This document shows, piece after piece, positions 18,036 through 27,399 of a DNA stretch of 64,000 bases (position 1 is its first letter; the number at the start of each line of letters is the position of its first letter). The DNA is from Aurantiacibacter zhengii (GTDB taxonomy: Bacteria; Pseudomonadota; Alphaproteobacteria; Sphingomonadales; Sphingomonadaceae), in assembly GCF_003584125.1 (NCBI RefSeq), contig NZ_QXFL01000001.1:186001-250000 (forward strand). The letters are read 5' to 3'. Under the pieces are notes generated by a model, which saw only the letters and a list, made by a program, of their open reading frames with translations, did no database searches and was not told where the DNA came from. A program made the position numbers and the translations under genes.

Positions 18036-19421
18036 CTAGTCTTCGTCGCCGTTGCTGTTGCGTTCGTTCATCCCCAGCAGCTTCAACTTGCGATGCAGCG
18101 CCGACCGCTCCATCCCGATGAAGCCTGCAGTCTTGGAGATATTTCCCGAAAAGCGTCGGATCTGGATGCGCAGGTACTCGCGCTCGAAACTTTCCCGTGC
18201 CTCGCGCAAGGGCACGCCCATCAGCGACGATATGCCCCCACCACCCTCGTCGGAGCTGCCGGTGATTTCAGGAGGCAACATATCGGGCGTAATGGCGCTG
18301 AAATCCTCGCGCGGGGCAAGAATCACCGTGCGTTCGATCACGTTGCGCAACTGGCGGACATTCCCCGGCCAGTCATAGGCCTGCATCGCCGCCAGTGCCT
18401 CCGGTGCGACCGTGGGCGGCTCCAGCCCCTGCTCGCGCGCGTAGCGGGTGAAGAAATGATCGGCCAGGGCCGGTATGTCGTCCCGGCGCTCCGACAGGGC
18501 CGGAATTTCAATGGGCACCACATTGAGGCGGTAGAACAGGTCTTCGCGGAAACGTTTCTCCTCGATTTCGCCCAACAGGTCCCGCGCAGTGGAGGATACG
18601 ACCCGAACGTCCACGCCCACCTGCCGGCTGCCGCCTACACGCACGAAGCTCTGGTCGGTCAGCACGCGCAGTATGCGCGCTTGCGTGCTCTCTGGCATAT
18701 CGGCCACTTCGTCGAGATACAGCGTGCCGCCGTCGGCCATTTCCAGCAGTCCGGGGCGGACGAGCTTGCCATCGGCCTCCTCCCCGAACAGCTCGTGCTC
18801 GAACCGCTCCGGCGTGATGCGGGCGGAATTGACCGTGACGAAAGCCTTGTCCGCACGCGGGCTCCATGCGTGAAGAAGCCTTGCAGCCACTTCCTTGCCC
18901 GCCCCTGCCGGGCCGCTCACCAGCACGCGGCTGCCGGTATTTGCCACGCGCTTCAAAGTGGCGCGCACGGCGTTGATGGCGCTGGAGTTGCCGGTAAACT
19001 CGTCGGTGCTTGCCATCCCTTCACGCAGACGCTCGTTTTCGCGGCGCAGCCGCTCGGTTTCCGTTGCACGCGCGACGAGGTGCAGCAGTTTTTCCGCCTC
19101 GAACGGCTTTTCGATGAAGTCCATCGCCCCGCGGCTGACCGCGGATACGGCGGTATCGACATTGCCGTGGCCGGAGAAGATGATGACCGGCAGGTTGGGC
19201 TCGCGCTGCTTGACGGCATCCAGCACTTCCAATCCGTCCATCGGGCTGCCGTGAAGCCATACGTCGAGCAGGACGAGGCTGGGCCGACGTTCATCGATCA
19301 TGGCCAGCGCGCTGGCGCTATCACCCGCGGTGCGGCAGTCATAGCCTTCGTCGCTGAGGACGCCGGCAACGAGATCGCGAATGTCGCGTTCGTCATCGAC
19401 GACCAGGATATCGAGTGCCAT
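18036..19421 (-). CDS. ntrX: Nitrogen/redox response regulator NtrX
   Basis: 461-residue regulator paired with NtrY. Receiver domain at 1-120 (VVDDERDIRDL, phospho-Asp in LLDVWLHG, IEKPF), AAA+ domain at about 140-370 (P-loop GPAGAGKEVAARLLH, Walker B GTLYLDEVADMPE), and a Fis-type HTH at the C-terminus (NISKTAGFIGMERSALHRKL). The GAFTGA loop that contacts sigma-54 is missing: after ELFGEE comes ADGKLVRPG. That is a known trait of alphaproteobacterial NtrX and argues against classic sigma-54 activation. It lies 20 bases after ntrY. Confidence 0.94.
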   Translation of the reverse strand: MALDILVVDDERDIRDLVAGVLSDEGYDCRTAGDSASALAMIDERRPSLVLLDVWLHGSPMDGLEVLDAVKQREPNLPVIIFSGHGNVDTAVSAVSRGAMDFIEKPFEAEKLLHLVARATETERLRRENERLREGMASTDEFTGNSSAINAVRATLKRVANTGSRVLVSGPAGAGKEVAARLLHAWSPRADKAFVTVNSARITPERFEHELFGEEADGKLVRPGLLEMADGGTLYLDEVADMPESTQARILRVLTDQSFVRVGGSRQVGVDVRVVSSTARDLLGEIEEKRFREDLFYRLNVVPIEIPALSERRDDIPALADHFFTRYAREQGLEPPTVAPEALAAMQAYDWPGNVRQLRNVIERTVILAPREDFSAITPDMLPPEITGSSDEGGGGISSLMGVPLREARESFEREYLRIQIRRFSGNISKTAGFIGMERSALHRKLKLLGMNERNSNGDED

Positions 19422-19441
19422 TCAGTGCTCTCCTGCAAAAA

Positions 19442-21670
19442 TCATTCGGCCGCTTCGCTGTTCTCATCCAGGTCACCCGGATGCACTGCGAAGCGCAGTG
19501 TTGCCTTGGTGCCGCCCTCTGGAAGGGCAGCGAATTCGAGATCGCCGGCGTGTTCTTCGACGATCTTCTTCACGATGGCGAGGCCGAGCCCGGTGCCCTT
19601 CTCGCGCGTGGTGACGTATGGCTCGATCACGTTTTCGCCGCCCTGTGGCAGCCCGATGCCGTTGTCGGTAACGGCGATCTCGATATGGTCACCGTCGCGT
19701 TCCATCGTCACGGTAATGCGCCCGCGCCAGTCGACTGGCGCATCGGGACCGCGTGCATCCACCGCCTCGGCAGCGTTTTTCAGCACGTTGGTCATTGCCT
19801 GGCCAACCTGGTGCCGATCGCATTCTATCGGCGGAATGTCGCTTCCGGCGGAAAAGCCGTAGGTGATCTCGGGGTGCGCGACTTCCTGCAGGAACAGCGC
19901 CTGGCGCACCAGGTCGACGGCGTCCTCGCTGCGGAAGACGGGTTTGGGCAAGCGGGCGAAGCTGGAGAACTCGTCCACCATCTTGCGCAGGTCACCCACC
20001 TGCCGGATAATCGTGCCGGTCAGCTCGTCGAAGAGTTCGACATCCTTGTCGATCTGCTTGGAATAGCGCCGCTTCAATCTCTCGGTCGCCAGCTGGATCG
20101 GCGTGAGGGGGTTCTTGATCTCGTGCGCGATGCGGCGCGCCACGTCGGACCAGGCCGCCTGTCGCTGGTCGAGCAACTGGCGGGTGATATCCTCGAAAGT
20201 GATCACATATCCACCGGCGTCAGGGGCCAGCTGTACCGCCAGCGTAAGCAATTCCCCGCGACGGCTGAACTGGATGATCTCGCCCATCGAGCCTTCGCTG
20301 ACCAGTTTGGCGAGCGGCGGGGCAACCTCCTCCAGCGGCACGTTGACCGGGACGGGGCCTTCGCGATCGAGCAGGAGGCGCTGCGCAGAATTGTTCATCA
20401 GCTGAATGCGCCCTTCCCCGTTGATGGAGACGATGCCGGCCGTGATCGATTGCAGAACCGCCTCGATAAATGCGCGCCGCTCGTCGAGCTGCCTGTTGGC
20501 GCCCAGCAGTGCATCGGTCTGGCGCTCGATCTGCGCGCTCATCCGGTTGAACGCACGGTTGAGCAGACCGATCTCGTCCTGCCCTGTGCGCCCGGATACG
20601 CGCATGGCATAGTTGCCCGCGCCGATTTCCTGCGCCACCTCGGCCAGTTCCGCGAGTGGTTTCACCTGGCGGTCGGCAAAGCGCAAAGCGGCCCAGACTG
20701 CCAGAGCGACCAGCGCCAGGGACACGCCAAACAGGGCGAAGTTGAACTGCAACTGCAGCACCCGGGCGCGCTCTGTCAGGTCGTCATAGGCACCCGCGAC
20801 GTTCTGCGCCTGGCGGTAGAGCCGCGCCGCCTCGGGCCGCGCGTCGCGGGCGACGTAGACATACAGGTCCAGCTCGCGGTCCAGCATGGCCGTGGCTTCG
20901 GTCCGTTCGGGAGAGGACGACACGGTGAACGGCTGACCTTCGCGCAAAGGCTCCACCACGGAGTTGTTGATGCGCTGGCGTTCGCGGTCGTCCTCCGGGT
21001 CAGCAAGGGCGATCAGCCGGTATTCGCCGTCGCCGGTCAGGCGTATGATCGCCGCCTCGCTCAGCTCGCGCGAGTACGCCTGATTATAGAGCTGGTCGAT
21101 AAATTCCACGCTGGCGACCGGCACGTTCTGCATCACGAACCGCATGTCGCCTGCCATGGCGACGGCATTGTTGCCCACGCCGCGCAGGTTCTCGTCGTAG
21201 TAACCTTCCGCAAGGTTGTTCGCATTCTCCAGGATGCCGCGCGAATCGTCACTGAACCAGAACTGCACCCCAGACTGGAAAAGGATCGATGCGAACACGG
21301 CCACGATCAGCGTGGGAATTGCGGCGAGGAGAGAGAAAAAGAACACCAGGTTCACATGCAGGCGGGCAGTGGTGCTGCCGGCCCTGCGGATCGCAATGCG
21401 GCGGCCCCACAGCACAATCAGGCCAAGGGCTGGCAGCAAGGTGCCCACCAGCAGCGTCGCCGCCTGCCAGGATGGGATCGGCTCGCCATCGCTTGGCCGC
21501 CCTGCCAGCGTGAACCACACGGTCAGGACCATCAGCGCCAGCGCCACGTAGCAAAGCACTTCGAGCCAGAAAAATAGGTTCAGCTTGCGTGAAGCCACAG
21601 CCGCGCGGCGCAGGAAGCGCGAGCGTTTGGAGGCAGTTTCCGCCGCTTCGGAGTGTGGCGCTTCTGTCAC
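19442..21670 (-). CDS. ntrY: Sensor histidine kinase NtrY
   Basis: 742-residue inner-membrane kinase. Three N-terminal hydrophobic helices (about 30-110), a periplasmic sensing region at about 130-290, another helix (ALFGVSLALVALAVWAAL), a HAMP domain at about 325-380, a PAS domain at about 390-495, then the HisKA H-box [18 protein letters not shown] and the ATPase boxes NVLKNAAEA, DNGIGLP and GTGLGLAIVKKI. It phosphorylates NtrX in nitrogen, redox and envelope control. The start is GTG 21670. The 57-base gap to ntrC holds a CAACAGCGTTG near-palindrome that could mark a separate ntrYX promoter. Confidence 0.95.
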   Translation of the reverse strand: MTEAPHSEAAETASKRSRFLRRAAVASRKLNLFFWLEVLCYVALALMVLTVWFTLAGRPSDGEPIPSWQAATLLVGTLLPALGLIVLWGRRIAIRRAGSTTARLHVNLVFFFSLLAAIPTLIVAVFASILFQSGVQFWFSDDSRGILENANNLAEGYYDENLRGVGNNAVAMAGDMRFVMQNVPVASVEFIDQLYNQAYSRELSEAAIIRLTGDGEYRLIALADPEDDRERQRINNSVVEPLREGQPFTVSSSPERTEATAMLDRELDLYVYVARDARPEAARLYRQAQNVAGAYDDLTERARVLQLQFNFALFGVSLALVALAVWAALRFADRQVKPLAELAEVAQEIGAGNYAMRVSGRTGQDEIGLLNRAFNRMSAQIERQTDALLGANRQLDERRAFIEAVLQSITAGIVSINGEGRIQLMNNSAQRLLLDREGPVPVNVPLEEVAPPLAKLVSEGSMGEIIQFSRRGELLTLAVQLAPDAGGYVITFEDITRQLLDQRQAAWSDVARRIAHEIKNPLTPIQLATERLKRRYSKQIDKDVELFDELTGTIIRQVGDLRKMVDEFSSFARLPKPVFRSEDAVDLVRQALFLQEVAHPEITYGFSAGSDIPPIECDRHQVGQAMTNVLKNAAEAVDARGPDAPVDWRGRITVTMERDGDHIEIAVTDNGIGLPQGGENVIEPYVTTREKGTGLGLAIVKKIVEEHAGDLEFAALPEGGTKATLRFAVHPGDLDENSEAAE

Positions 21671-21727
21671 GTTGCAGGCTTACAACAACGCTGTTGCAGC
21701 TTTGCAAGTTAAAAGCGCTGTAATCCC

Positions 21728-23137
21728 CTAATTGCGAGAGAAACTGTCCGGGTCGATCTCCAGTTCGGACAGCCGTTTGCGCAGGGTATTGCGGTTAATG
21801 CCCAGCAACTGGGCAGCCTTCAGCTGGTTGCCTCCGGTGCGCGAAAGGGCATGGCGGAATATCGGCCGTTCCAGTTCTGCCAGGGCTTCATGATAGAGAT
21901 TCCCCGGCGAGAATTGGATCTCATCCAGCCAGCTGTCGACGGCAGACCCGATATCTTGCTGCGACGCCTGGCCGCCGCTCGCAGGAGCCGTATCGAGCAA
22001 AGAGCGCACCGTTGCCGCGTCGATCACATCCTCTCGCGATAGCAGTGCCGCGCGATAGACGAGGTTCTGCAGTTCGCGCACGTTCCCTCGCCACGGTTGC
22101 TGCGCCAGCAACTGCGCCGCATCCTCTGCCAGCGATCGCCGCGGCAGCCCCTCGTTGGCCGCGCGGGACAGGAAGTGCAGTGCAAGCGGAGCGATGTCGG
22201 TGGTACGGTCGCGCAGCGGCGGGAGTTTGATCGGCACCACGTTGAGCCGGTAATAGAGATCCTCGCGAAAATCGCCTGCTGCTATGAGAGGCAACAGATC
22301 GCGGTTGGTCGCCGCGACGATACGGACGTTCACCGCGATCTCCTCGCTGCCGCCCACCCTGCGGATGCGACCCGATTGCAGCGCACGAAGCAGACGGGTC
22401 TGCGCTTCTGCCGGCATGTCGCCGATTTCGTCCAGGAACAGCGTGCCGCCATGCGCCTGCTCGAACTTGCCGATATGGCGGGCGGTGGCCCCTGTGAAAG
22501 CGCCCTTCTCGTGCCCGAACAACTCGCTCTCTATCAGTTCGCGCGGAATTGCGGCGGTATTGACCGCGACGAAGGGGCCTTGCTTGCGGGCACCGAGTTC
22601 GTGGATGGCTTCGGCCACCAGTTCCTTGCCCGTTCCGCTCTCACCCAGCACCAGCACGGTAAGGTCGTTGCCAAGAACGCGGGTGATCAGACGATAGACC
22701 TCCTGCATGGCCTGACTGCGCCCGATCAGCGGCAGCCCCTGGGCCCCAGCCTCCTCGCCTATCATGCCGGTCTTGCGGCTATCGACGGCCTGGCGCGTCG
22801 CCCGCACCAGTTCGTTGAGGTCGAAAGGCTTGGGAAAATATTCGAAAGCACCGCGTTCCGTGGCGCGCACCGCGGTATCGAGCGTATTCTGCGCGGACAG
22901 GATGATCACCGGCATTTCCGGATACCGCTCGCGCACGGCGCCCAGCGTCTCGATACCGTCTCCGTCCAGCAGCATGACATCGGTCAGCATGACCCCGTAA
23001 TCGCGCTGCTCGAGAGAGGCATCTCGACCAGCCACGGTGTCGCAGGTATCGACTTCGAACCCCTCGTCCTCCAGCGCTACGCGAATGACCGTGGCGATTG
23101 CGTTGTCGTCTTCTACCAGCAAGGCGTGGTGAGCCAT
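21728..23137 (-). CDS. ntrC: Nitrogen regulator NtrC (sigma-54 activator)
   Basis: 469-residue transcription activator of nitrogen-limitation genes. Receiver domain at 1-120 (phospho-Asp in MLTDVMLLDGDG), AAA+ domain at about 145-375 with P-loop GESGTGKELVAEAIHE, an intact GAFTGA loop (GHEKGAFTGATARH) and Walker B GTLFLDEIGDMP, and a Fis-type HTH at the end (GNQLKAAQLLGINRNTLRKRL). ATG 23137 has a strong ribosome site (GGAGGGGAAAGGC); an upstream in-frame start at 23194 is rejected. It lies 17 bases after ntrB. Confidence 0.96.
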   Translation of the reverse strand: MAHHALLVEDDNAIATVIRVALEDEGFEVDTCDTVAGRDASLEQRDYGVMLTDVMLLDGDGIETLGAVRERYPEMPVIILSAQNTLDTAVRATERGAFEYFPKPFDLNELVRATRQAVDSRKTGMIGEEAGAQGLPLIGRSQAMQEVYRLITRVLGNDLTVLVLGESGTGKELVAEAIHELGARKQGPFVAVNTAAIPRELIESELFGHEKGAFTGATARHIGKFEQAHGGTLFLDEIGDMPAEAQTRLLRALQSGRIRRVGGSEEIAVNVRIVAATNRDLLPLIAAGDFREDLYYRLNVVPIKLPPLRDRTTDIAPLALHFLSRAANEGLPRRSLAEDAAQLLAQQPWRGNVRELQNLVYRAALLSREDVIDAATVRSLLDTAPASGGQASQQDIGSAVDSWLDEIQFSPGNLYHEALAELERPIFRHALSRTGGNQLKAAQLLGINRNTLRKRLSELEIDPDSFSRN

Positions 23138-23154
23138 GCCTTTCCCCTCCTGAA

Positions 23155-24219
23155 TCAGCGCGCCACGGGCAGGTGAATACGGAAATGCGTCCACCCCCGG
23201 GCATCGTCGCGTTCGTGGCTTACACGGCCGTCCATGTCGCGCACCAGTTTCTGCACCAGGGCCAGCCCCAGCCCCTGCCCGTTCGTCTTGCTGGAGACGA
23301 AGGGCTCGAAAATGTCATCGCGGATCGCTGGGTCAACGCCGGGTCCGTTGTCGCTGATGGTAATCTCGATCGGTAATTTGACCGGTCTGCCCAGGCGGAT
23401 GACGTTCATCACCATGCCGCTGACGAACCGCGTGCGGACCGTCACCTGCGGGGCTACGCTGTCGCCGCAGGCATCGCAGGCGTTGGCCATCAGGTTCACC
23501 AGCACCTGCACCAGCGCGCCTTCGTTGGCGAGGACTGGCGGGAGCGACGGATCAAATTCCTCGCGCCAGGCGACCGTCGATGCGCTGGAGATCCGTACGG
23601 TTTCGTAAGCCCGCCGGATCGCCTGATGAAGGATAACAGGCCCCACCGGTTCCGCGCGTTCGCGGCCTAGTCGCTGCATGCGATCTATCAGTTGGGCAAT
23701 GCGATCGACCTCGTCGGCAATCAGGTTCGTCAGCGCCTTTTCCGTGTCGCCAACCTTTCGTGCCAGCAGCTGGGATGCCCCACGAATGGCTGCCAGCGGG
23801 TTCTTGATTTCGTGCGCCAGAACGGCGGGGCCGCGCAACTGTCCGCGCCGCTCGTGCTCCTCGAACCGCTCGCCCTGGCTCGCATCGGACAAGGTTGCCA
23901 TGCGCCATCCCGGATGATCGGAAAGGGTTGAAACGGTGATATTCAGGCGCAGGTCGCGATTGCCGATACGGGCATCCACGCCCCGGGCGACCAGTTGACG
24001 CTCCACATCGCGCAGTCGGTCGACGATGCCGGGCTGATCGAAGGCGAGTACTTCGAGGAACGACTTGCCCTTCATCCGCTTCAGGCTAAGCCCCAGCAGG
24101 CTTTCGGCAGCGGGATTGGCCTCCCGGATAACCTGTGCGGGATCGAGCAACAGCAATCCGAATGACAGGCCGTGAAGCTGCTCGCGCGCGGCGGGCAGCG
24201 CGGTATCCTCCTCGCTCAC
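23155..24219 (-). CDS. ntrB: Nitrogen sensor kinase NtrB
   Basis: 354-residue soluble histidine kinase that sets NtrC phosphorylation in response to PII. PAS domain at about 10-125 ([21 protein letters not shown]), H-box [16 protein letters not shown] near residue 140, then [17 protein letters not shown] and [13 protein letters not shown] of the ATPase domain. No membrane segment. The GTG start at 24219 overlaps the dusB stop by four bases, giving the common alphaproteobacterial nifR3-ntrBC order. Confidence 0.95.
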   Translation of the reverse strand: MSEEDTALPAAREQLHGLSFGLLLLDPAQVIREANPAAESLLGLSLKRMKGKSFLEVLAFDQPGIVDRLRDVERQLVARGVDARIGNRDLRLNITVSTLSDHPGWRMATLSDASQGERFEEHERRGQLRGPAVLAHEIKNPLAAIRGASQLLARKVGDTEKALTNLIADEVDRIAQLIDRMQRLGRERAEPVGPVILHQAIRRAYETVRISSASTVAWREEFDPSLPPVLANEGALVQVLVNLMANACDACGDSVAPQVTVRTRFVSGMVMNVIRLGRPVKLPIEITISDNGPGVDPAIRDDIFEPFVSSKTNGQGLGLALVQKLVRDMDGRVSHERDDARGWTHFRIHLPVAR

Positions 24220-25238
24220 GCAGCCCGGCGCCTGAGGAAAGGTGCGTAGAACCGCTCGAGCTCGCCCTTCACCTGTGCCGGGTCCTCGATGAAGTTCACC
24301 TTGTTGCGGAAGTCGGCGCTGCCGTGCATCCCCTTGGTGTACCAGCCAAGGTGCTTGCGGGCGATCTTCACGCCAACGTCCTCGCCGTAATGTTCCAGCA
24401 TGGCGTCGTAATGTTCGGCGACGGTTTCGTACTGTTCGTCGAAACTGGGGCTCTCAAGCATTTCGCCGGTGTGCCACCAATGCATGACCTGCCCCAACAG
24501 CCAAGGCCTGCCGTAGGCGCCGCGCCCGATCATCAGGCCGTCGGCACCCGACTGCTCCAGCGCCTGCGCGGCATCGGGGATGGAGCAGATGTCGCCGTTG
24601 ACGATGACGGGGATCGAAACCGCATCCTTTACCTTGCGTATAAACGACCAGTCGGCGCTGCCCTTGTACATCTGGTTGCGCGTGCGGCCGTGGACTGTGA
24701 TCATCTTCACACCAAGGTCCTCGGCAATCCGGCTGAGTTCGGGTGCGTTGAGGCTGGCATGATCCCAGCCCATGCGCATCTTCACCGTAACCGGGACGGA
24801 CACGGCCTTTACCGTCGCTTCCATCAGCTTGGTCGCCAAGCCGACTTCGCGCATCAGCGCGCTGCCGGCTAGCTGGCCCACCACTTTGCGCACGGGGCAA
24901 CCGAAGTTGATGTCGATCACCGCAGCGCCGTTGTCTTCCTGCAGCTTGGCCGCCTCGCCCATGGAAACGGGGTCGCAGCCCACCAGCTGCATGGACACCG
25001 GTTCCTCGGTCGGATGCCACTCCGCCTTCTGGATGGACTGGCGCGTTTCGCGGATGGCTGCCTCGCTGGCAATCATTTCGGTCACGTTGAGGCCCGAGCC
25101 ATAGCGGCGCACCAGCGTGCGGAACGGCAGGTCCGTCACCCCAGTCATCGGCGCGAGCACGACCGGGCAATCGATCCGCACGGGGCCGATATCGACAGGC
25201 GTAATCGCCGGGGGAGAAGGGATTGCGTTTGCGCTCAT
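24216..25238 (-). CDS. dusB: tRNA-dihydrouridine synthase B (NifR3 type)
   Basis: 340-residue FMN-dependent TIM-barrel enzyme that reduces uridine to dihydrouridine in tRNA D loops. Motifs: [13 protein letters not shown] near residue 30, TEMIASEA, the catalytic-cysteine region [20 protein letters not shown], and [13 protein letters not shown]. It is the first gene of the ntr operon. A TGC-N11-GCA palindrome lies nine bases upstream of the start codon. Confidence 0.95.
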   Translation of the reverse strand: MSANAIPSPPAITPVDIGPVRIDCPVVLAPMTGVTDLPFRTLVRRYGSGLNVTEMIASEAAIRETRQSIQKAEWHPTEEPVSMQLVGCDPVSMGEAAKLQEDNGAAVIDINFGCPVRKVVGQLAGSALMREVGLATKLMEATVKAVSVPVTVKMRMGWDHASLNAPELSRIAEDLGVKMITVHGRTRNQMYKGSADWSFIRKVKDAVSIPVIVNGDICSIPDAAQALEQSGADGLMIGRGAYGRPWLLGQVMHWWHTGEMLESPSFDEQYETVAEHYDAMLEHYGEDVGVKIARKHLGWYTKGMHGSADFRNKVNFIEDPAQVKGELERFYAPFLRRRAA

Positions 25239-25246
25239 GAATCTGA

Positions 25247-25263
25247 TGCCTAAAATATAGGCA
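25247..25263. promoter_or_regulatory. NtrC-box-like palindrome in the dusB/ispDF divergent region
   Basis: TGCCTAAAATATAGGCA has perfect 6-bp arms around AAATA and fits the NtrC pattern TGC-N11-GCA. It lies just upstream of dusB, at a place where binding would cover a -10-like TATATT read toward dusB, so autorepression of dusB-ntrBC is the natural reading. ispDF on the other side starts 57 bases away. Confidence 0.5.
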
Positions 25264-25319
25264 GGCGCATAGTGGATTGCGAGGACAGTCTCAAGCGGCT
25301 AGCTCGCTGCCCTGTGTCG

Positions 25320-26483
25320 ATGACCCAATCCAATTCGCCCGAACCGCCTTTCGCAGCGATCGTCGTCGCAGCTGGAAAAGGTACGCGGTCGGGACAGACG
25401 CTGCCAAAACAGTTCGCACCGTGGCGCGGGAAGCCGGTCCTGCGCCATTCGATAGACGCCCTGCGCAAGGCGGGTTGCGCCCACATCGTTATTGTTGCTC
25501 CTGCCGGAATGCACCAGATGGCGCGCGATGCGGCAGGTGTTACCAAAGGCCTGAGTGTGATCGACGGCGGGGCTACACGCCAGCAATCGGTTGCCGCGGG
25601 GCTGGAAGCGCTTGCCGACATCGGTTTCGAGCGCGTGCTGATCCACGATGCGGCGCGTCCAGACGTGCCCGGCGAGGTAATCCGGCGCTTGCTGTCCGCC
25701 CTCGAAATCCGCGCGGGCGCAATTCCCGTCCTTCCGGTAGTGGATTCGATTGTCGTCGCCGATGGCGAGCTGATGGCCGCAGACGCCAAACGCGACACCC
25801 TGCGGCGCGTGCAGACCCCGCAGGCCTTCCGCTATGCCGAGATACTTGCGGCCCACCGCACCTGGCCGGGTGAACCTGTGGCGGGCGACGATGCCCAGGT
25901 CTTGCGCGCAGCAGGAGGCGAGGTAGCAATGGTCGACGGCGACGAGCGACTGAAGAAACTCACCTTTGCGGAGGATTTCGTGTCCCAGACTGCCCCTGCC
26001 CTGCCCGTGCGTGTCGGCATGGGATACGATGTCCACCGGCTGGCAGCAGGCGAGGAACTGTGGCTGTGCGGGCTGCAAATCCCGCATGACAAGGGGCTCG
26101 CAGGCCATTCCGACGCGGATGTTGGCCTTCATGCCGTGGTGGATGCCATTCTGGGCGCGATGGCGATGGGGGATATCGGCCAGCATTTTCCGCCCAGCGA
26201 TCCACAGTGGAAGGGCGCGCGTTCGGCGCAGTTCGTCGAACATGCGGTGAAACTTGCGGGCGATGCGGGCTATGTCGTCGGCAATGTGGACCTGACGCTG
26301 ATCTGCGAAGCGCCCAAGATCGGCCCTCACCGCGATGCAATGCAGGCAAGGCTGGCGGAACTGCTGGGCACTGCCGCCGGTTCGGTTAGCGTGAAGGCTA
26401 CCACAACAGAGAAACTGGGCTTTACCGGCCGCGGCGAGGGCATCGCGGCCCAGGCCGTGGCAACCATGGTGGCGAAAACATGA
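25320..26483 (+). CDS. ispDF: Bifunctional IspD/IspF, MEP isoprenoid pathway
   Basis: 387-residue fusion enzyme. The N-terminal half (residues 1-225) is the MEP cytidylyltransferase, with the CTP loop VVAAGKGTRSGQTLPKQF and VLIHDAARPDVP. The C-terminal half (about 230-387) is MECDP synthase, with the zinc motif GYDVHRL, LCGLQIPHDKGLAGHSDADVG and TTTEKLGFTGRGEGI. The fusion is typical of many alphaproteobacteria. ATG 25320 is chosen; the frame extends upstream to 25272 but without homology. Its end overlaps pncC by four bases. Confidence 0.96.
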   Translation: MTQSNSPEPPFAAIVVAAGKGTRSGQTLPKQFAPWRGKPVLRHSIDALRKAGCAHIVIVAPAGMHQMARDAAGVTKGLSVIDGGATRQQSVAAGLEALADIGFERVLIHDAARPDVPGEVIRRLLSALEIRAGAIPVLPVVDSIVVADGELMAADAKRDTLRRVQTPQAFRYAEILAAHRTWPGEPVAGDDAQVLRAAGGEVAMVDGDERLKKLTFAEDFVSQTAPALPVRVGMGYDVHRLAAGEELWLCGLQIPHDKGLAGHSDADVGLHAVVDAILGAMAMGDIGQHFPPSDPQWKGARSAQFVEHAVKLAGDAGYVVGNVDLTLICEAPKIGPHRDAMQARLAELLGTAAGSVSVKATTTEKLGFTGRGEGIAAQAVATMVAKT

Positions 26484-26977
26484 GCGATTTCCTGCTTCCC
26501 GACGACATCGTGACCCTCGCCCGCCGCGTGGTGGAAGAGAACGCTGCGGCCGGGCGCAAGATCGTTCTGGCGGAAAGCTGCACCGGCGGACTGGTCGCCG
26601 CTGCCCTCACCGAGATCCCCGGCAGCTCTGCCGTGCTGGACAGGTCCTTCGTCACCTATTCGAACGAGGCCAAGCAGGGCGAACTTGGCGTGGCTAGCGA
26701 CATCATCGAAGCGTTCGGCGCGGTGTCGATCGCCTGCGTCTACGCCATGGCCCGCGGCGCGCTGGAGAACAGCGACGCCGACGTTGCAGTTGCAATCAGC
26801 GGTGTAGCGGGGCCAGGAGGCGGCAGCGACACAAAGCCGGTTGGCACCGTCGTGTTCGCGCGGCTGGAGAAGGGACAGGAAGAGCCCGAGGCAGAAGATC
26901 GGCTATTCGAGAATACCGGTCGTTCCGGCGTGCGCCGTCAGGCCACGCTTTGTGCGCTGGAGCTGCTGCTGCCGTAA
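26480..26977 (+). CDS. pncC: CinA-type nicotinamide-nucleotide amidase
   Basis: 165-residue CinA C-terminal-domain protein, which deamidates NMN to NaMN in NAD recycling. Diagnostic stretches are AESCTGGLVAAALTEIPGSS near residue 30, FVTYSNEAKQGELGV, ISGVAGPGGGSDTKPVGTV and GVRRQATLCALELL. Single-domain length. It overlaps ispDF by four bases at its start and the convergent ratA gene by 40 bases at its end. Confidence 0.92.
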   Translation: MSDFLLPDDIVTLARRVVEENAAAGRKIVLAESCTGGLVAAALTEIPGSSAVLDRSFVTYSNEAKQGELGVASDIIEAFGAVSIACVYAMARGALENSDADVAVAISGVAGPGGGSDTKPVGTVVFARLEKGQEEPEAEDRLFENTGRSGVRRQATLCALELLLP

Positions 26978-27399
26978 AGTTCCGCCGCGCGGGCCTCGAA
27001 CGCAGTCACCATCTTGCGGAAGGCGCGGTCGATGTACTGCCCGGCCAGCGTTTCGAACATGATGTTCTTGAAACTGAAGTCCACGCAGAAGTCGATCTCG
27101 CAACCACCGTCGGGCAGGTCGCGGAAAGTCCAGTTGTTGTCGAGGTCGCGCAGGGGTCCGTCGACGTAGTGAACATGGATGCTGCTGGGGCGCTCCTTCA
27201 CCACTTTCGAAGTGAACTTCTCGCGCAGCGCCTTGAACCCGACCAGCATGTCTGCGGTCATTTCCGTCTCGCTATCCTGCCGCACGCGGGTGGCGACCAC
27301 CCATGGCAGGAACTCGGGATACCTGTCGACGTCGGCGACAAGGTCGAACATCTGCTCTGCCGTGTAGGGCAGGCGGTGGGTTTCGCGGATGGAGGGCAT
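26938..27399 (-). CDS. RatA/Coq10-type START-domain protein
   Basis: 153-residue SRPBCC-fold protein of the polyketide cyclase/RatA/COQ10 family, beginning [33 protein letters not shown], followed by FRDLPDGGCEIDFCVDFSFKN. Relatives bind ubiquinone and aid respiration (Coq10); the E. coli RatA toxin label comes from ribosome binding. In sphingomonads this gene stands beside lipA, as here, where the start codon shares one base with the lipA stop. The respiratory chaperone role is favoured. Confidence 0.85.
   Translation of the reverse strand: MPSIRETHRLPYTAEQMFDLVADVDRYPEFLPWVVATRVRQDSETEMTADMLVGFKALREKFTSKVVKERPSSIHVHYVDGPLRDLDNNWTFRDLPDGGCEIDFCVDFSFKNIMFETLAGQYIDRAFRKMVTAFEARAAELYGSSSSSAQSVA

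Noticed and set aside
17778-21577. Very long plus-strand frames opposite ntrX and ntrY (694 and 720 codons)
   Set aside because: Composition-driven open frames in GC-rich DNA, antisense to well-recognised genes; their translations show no domain and have a biased Arg/His/Gln make-up.
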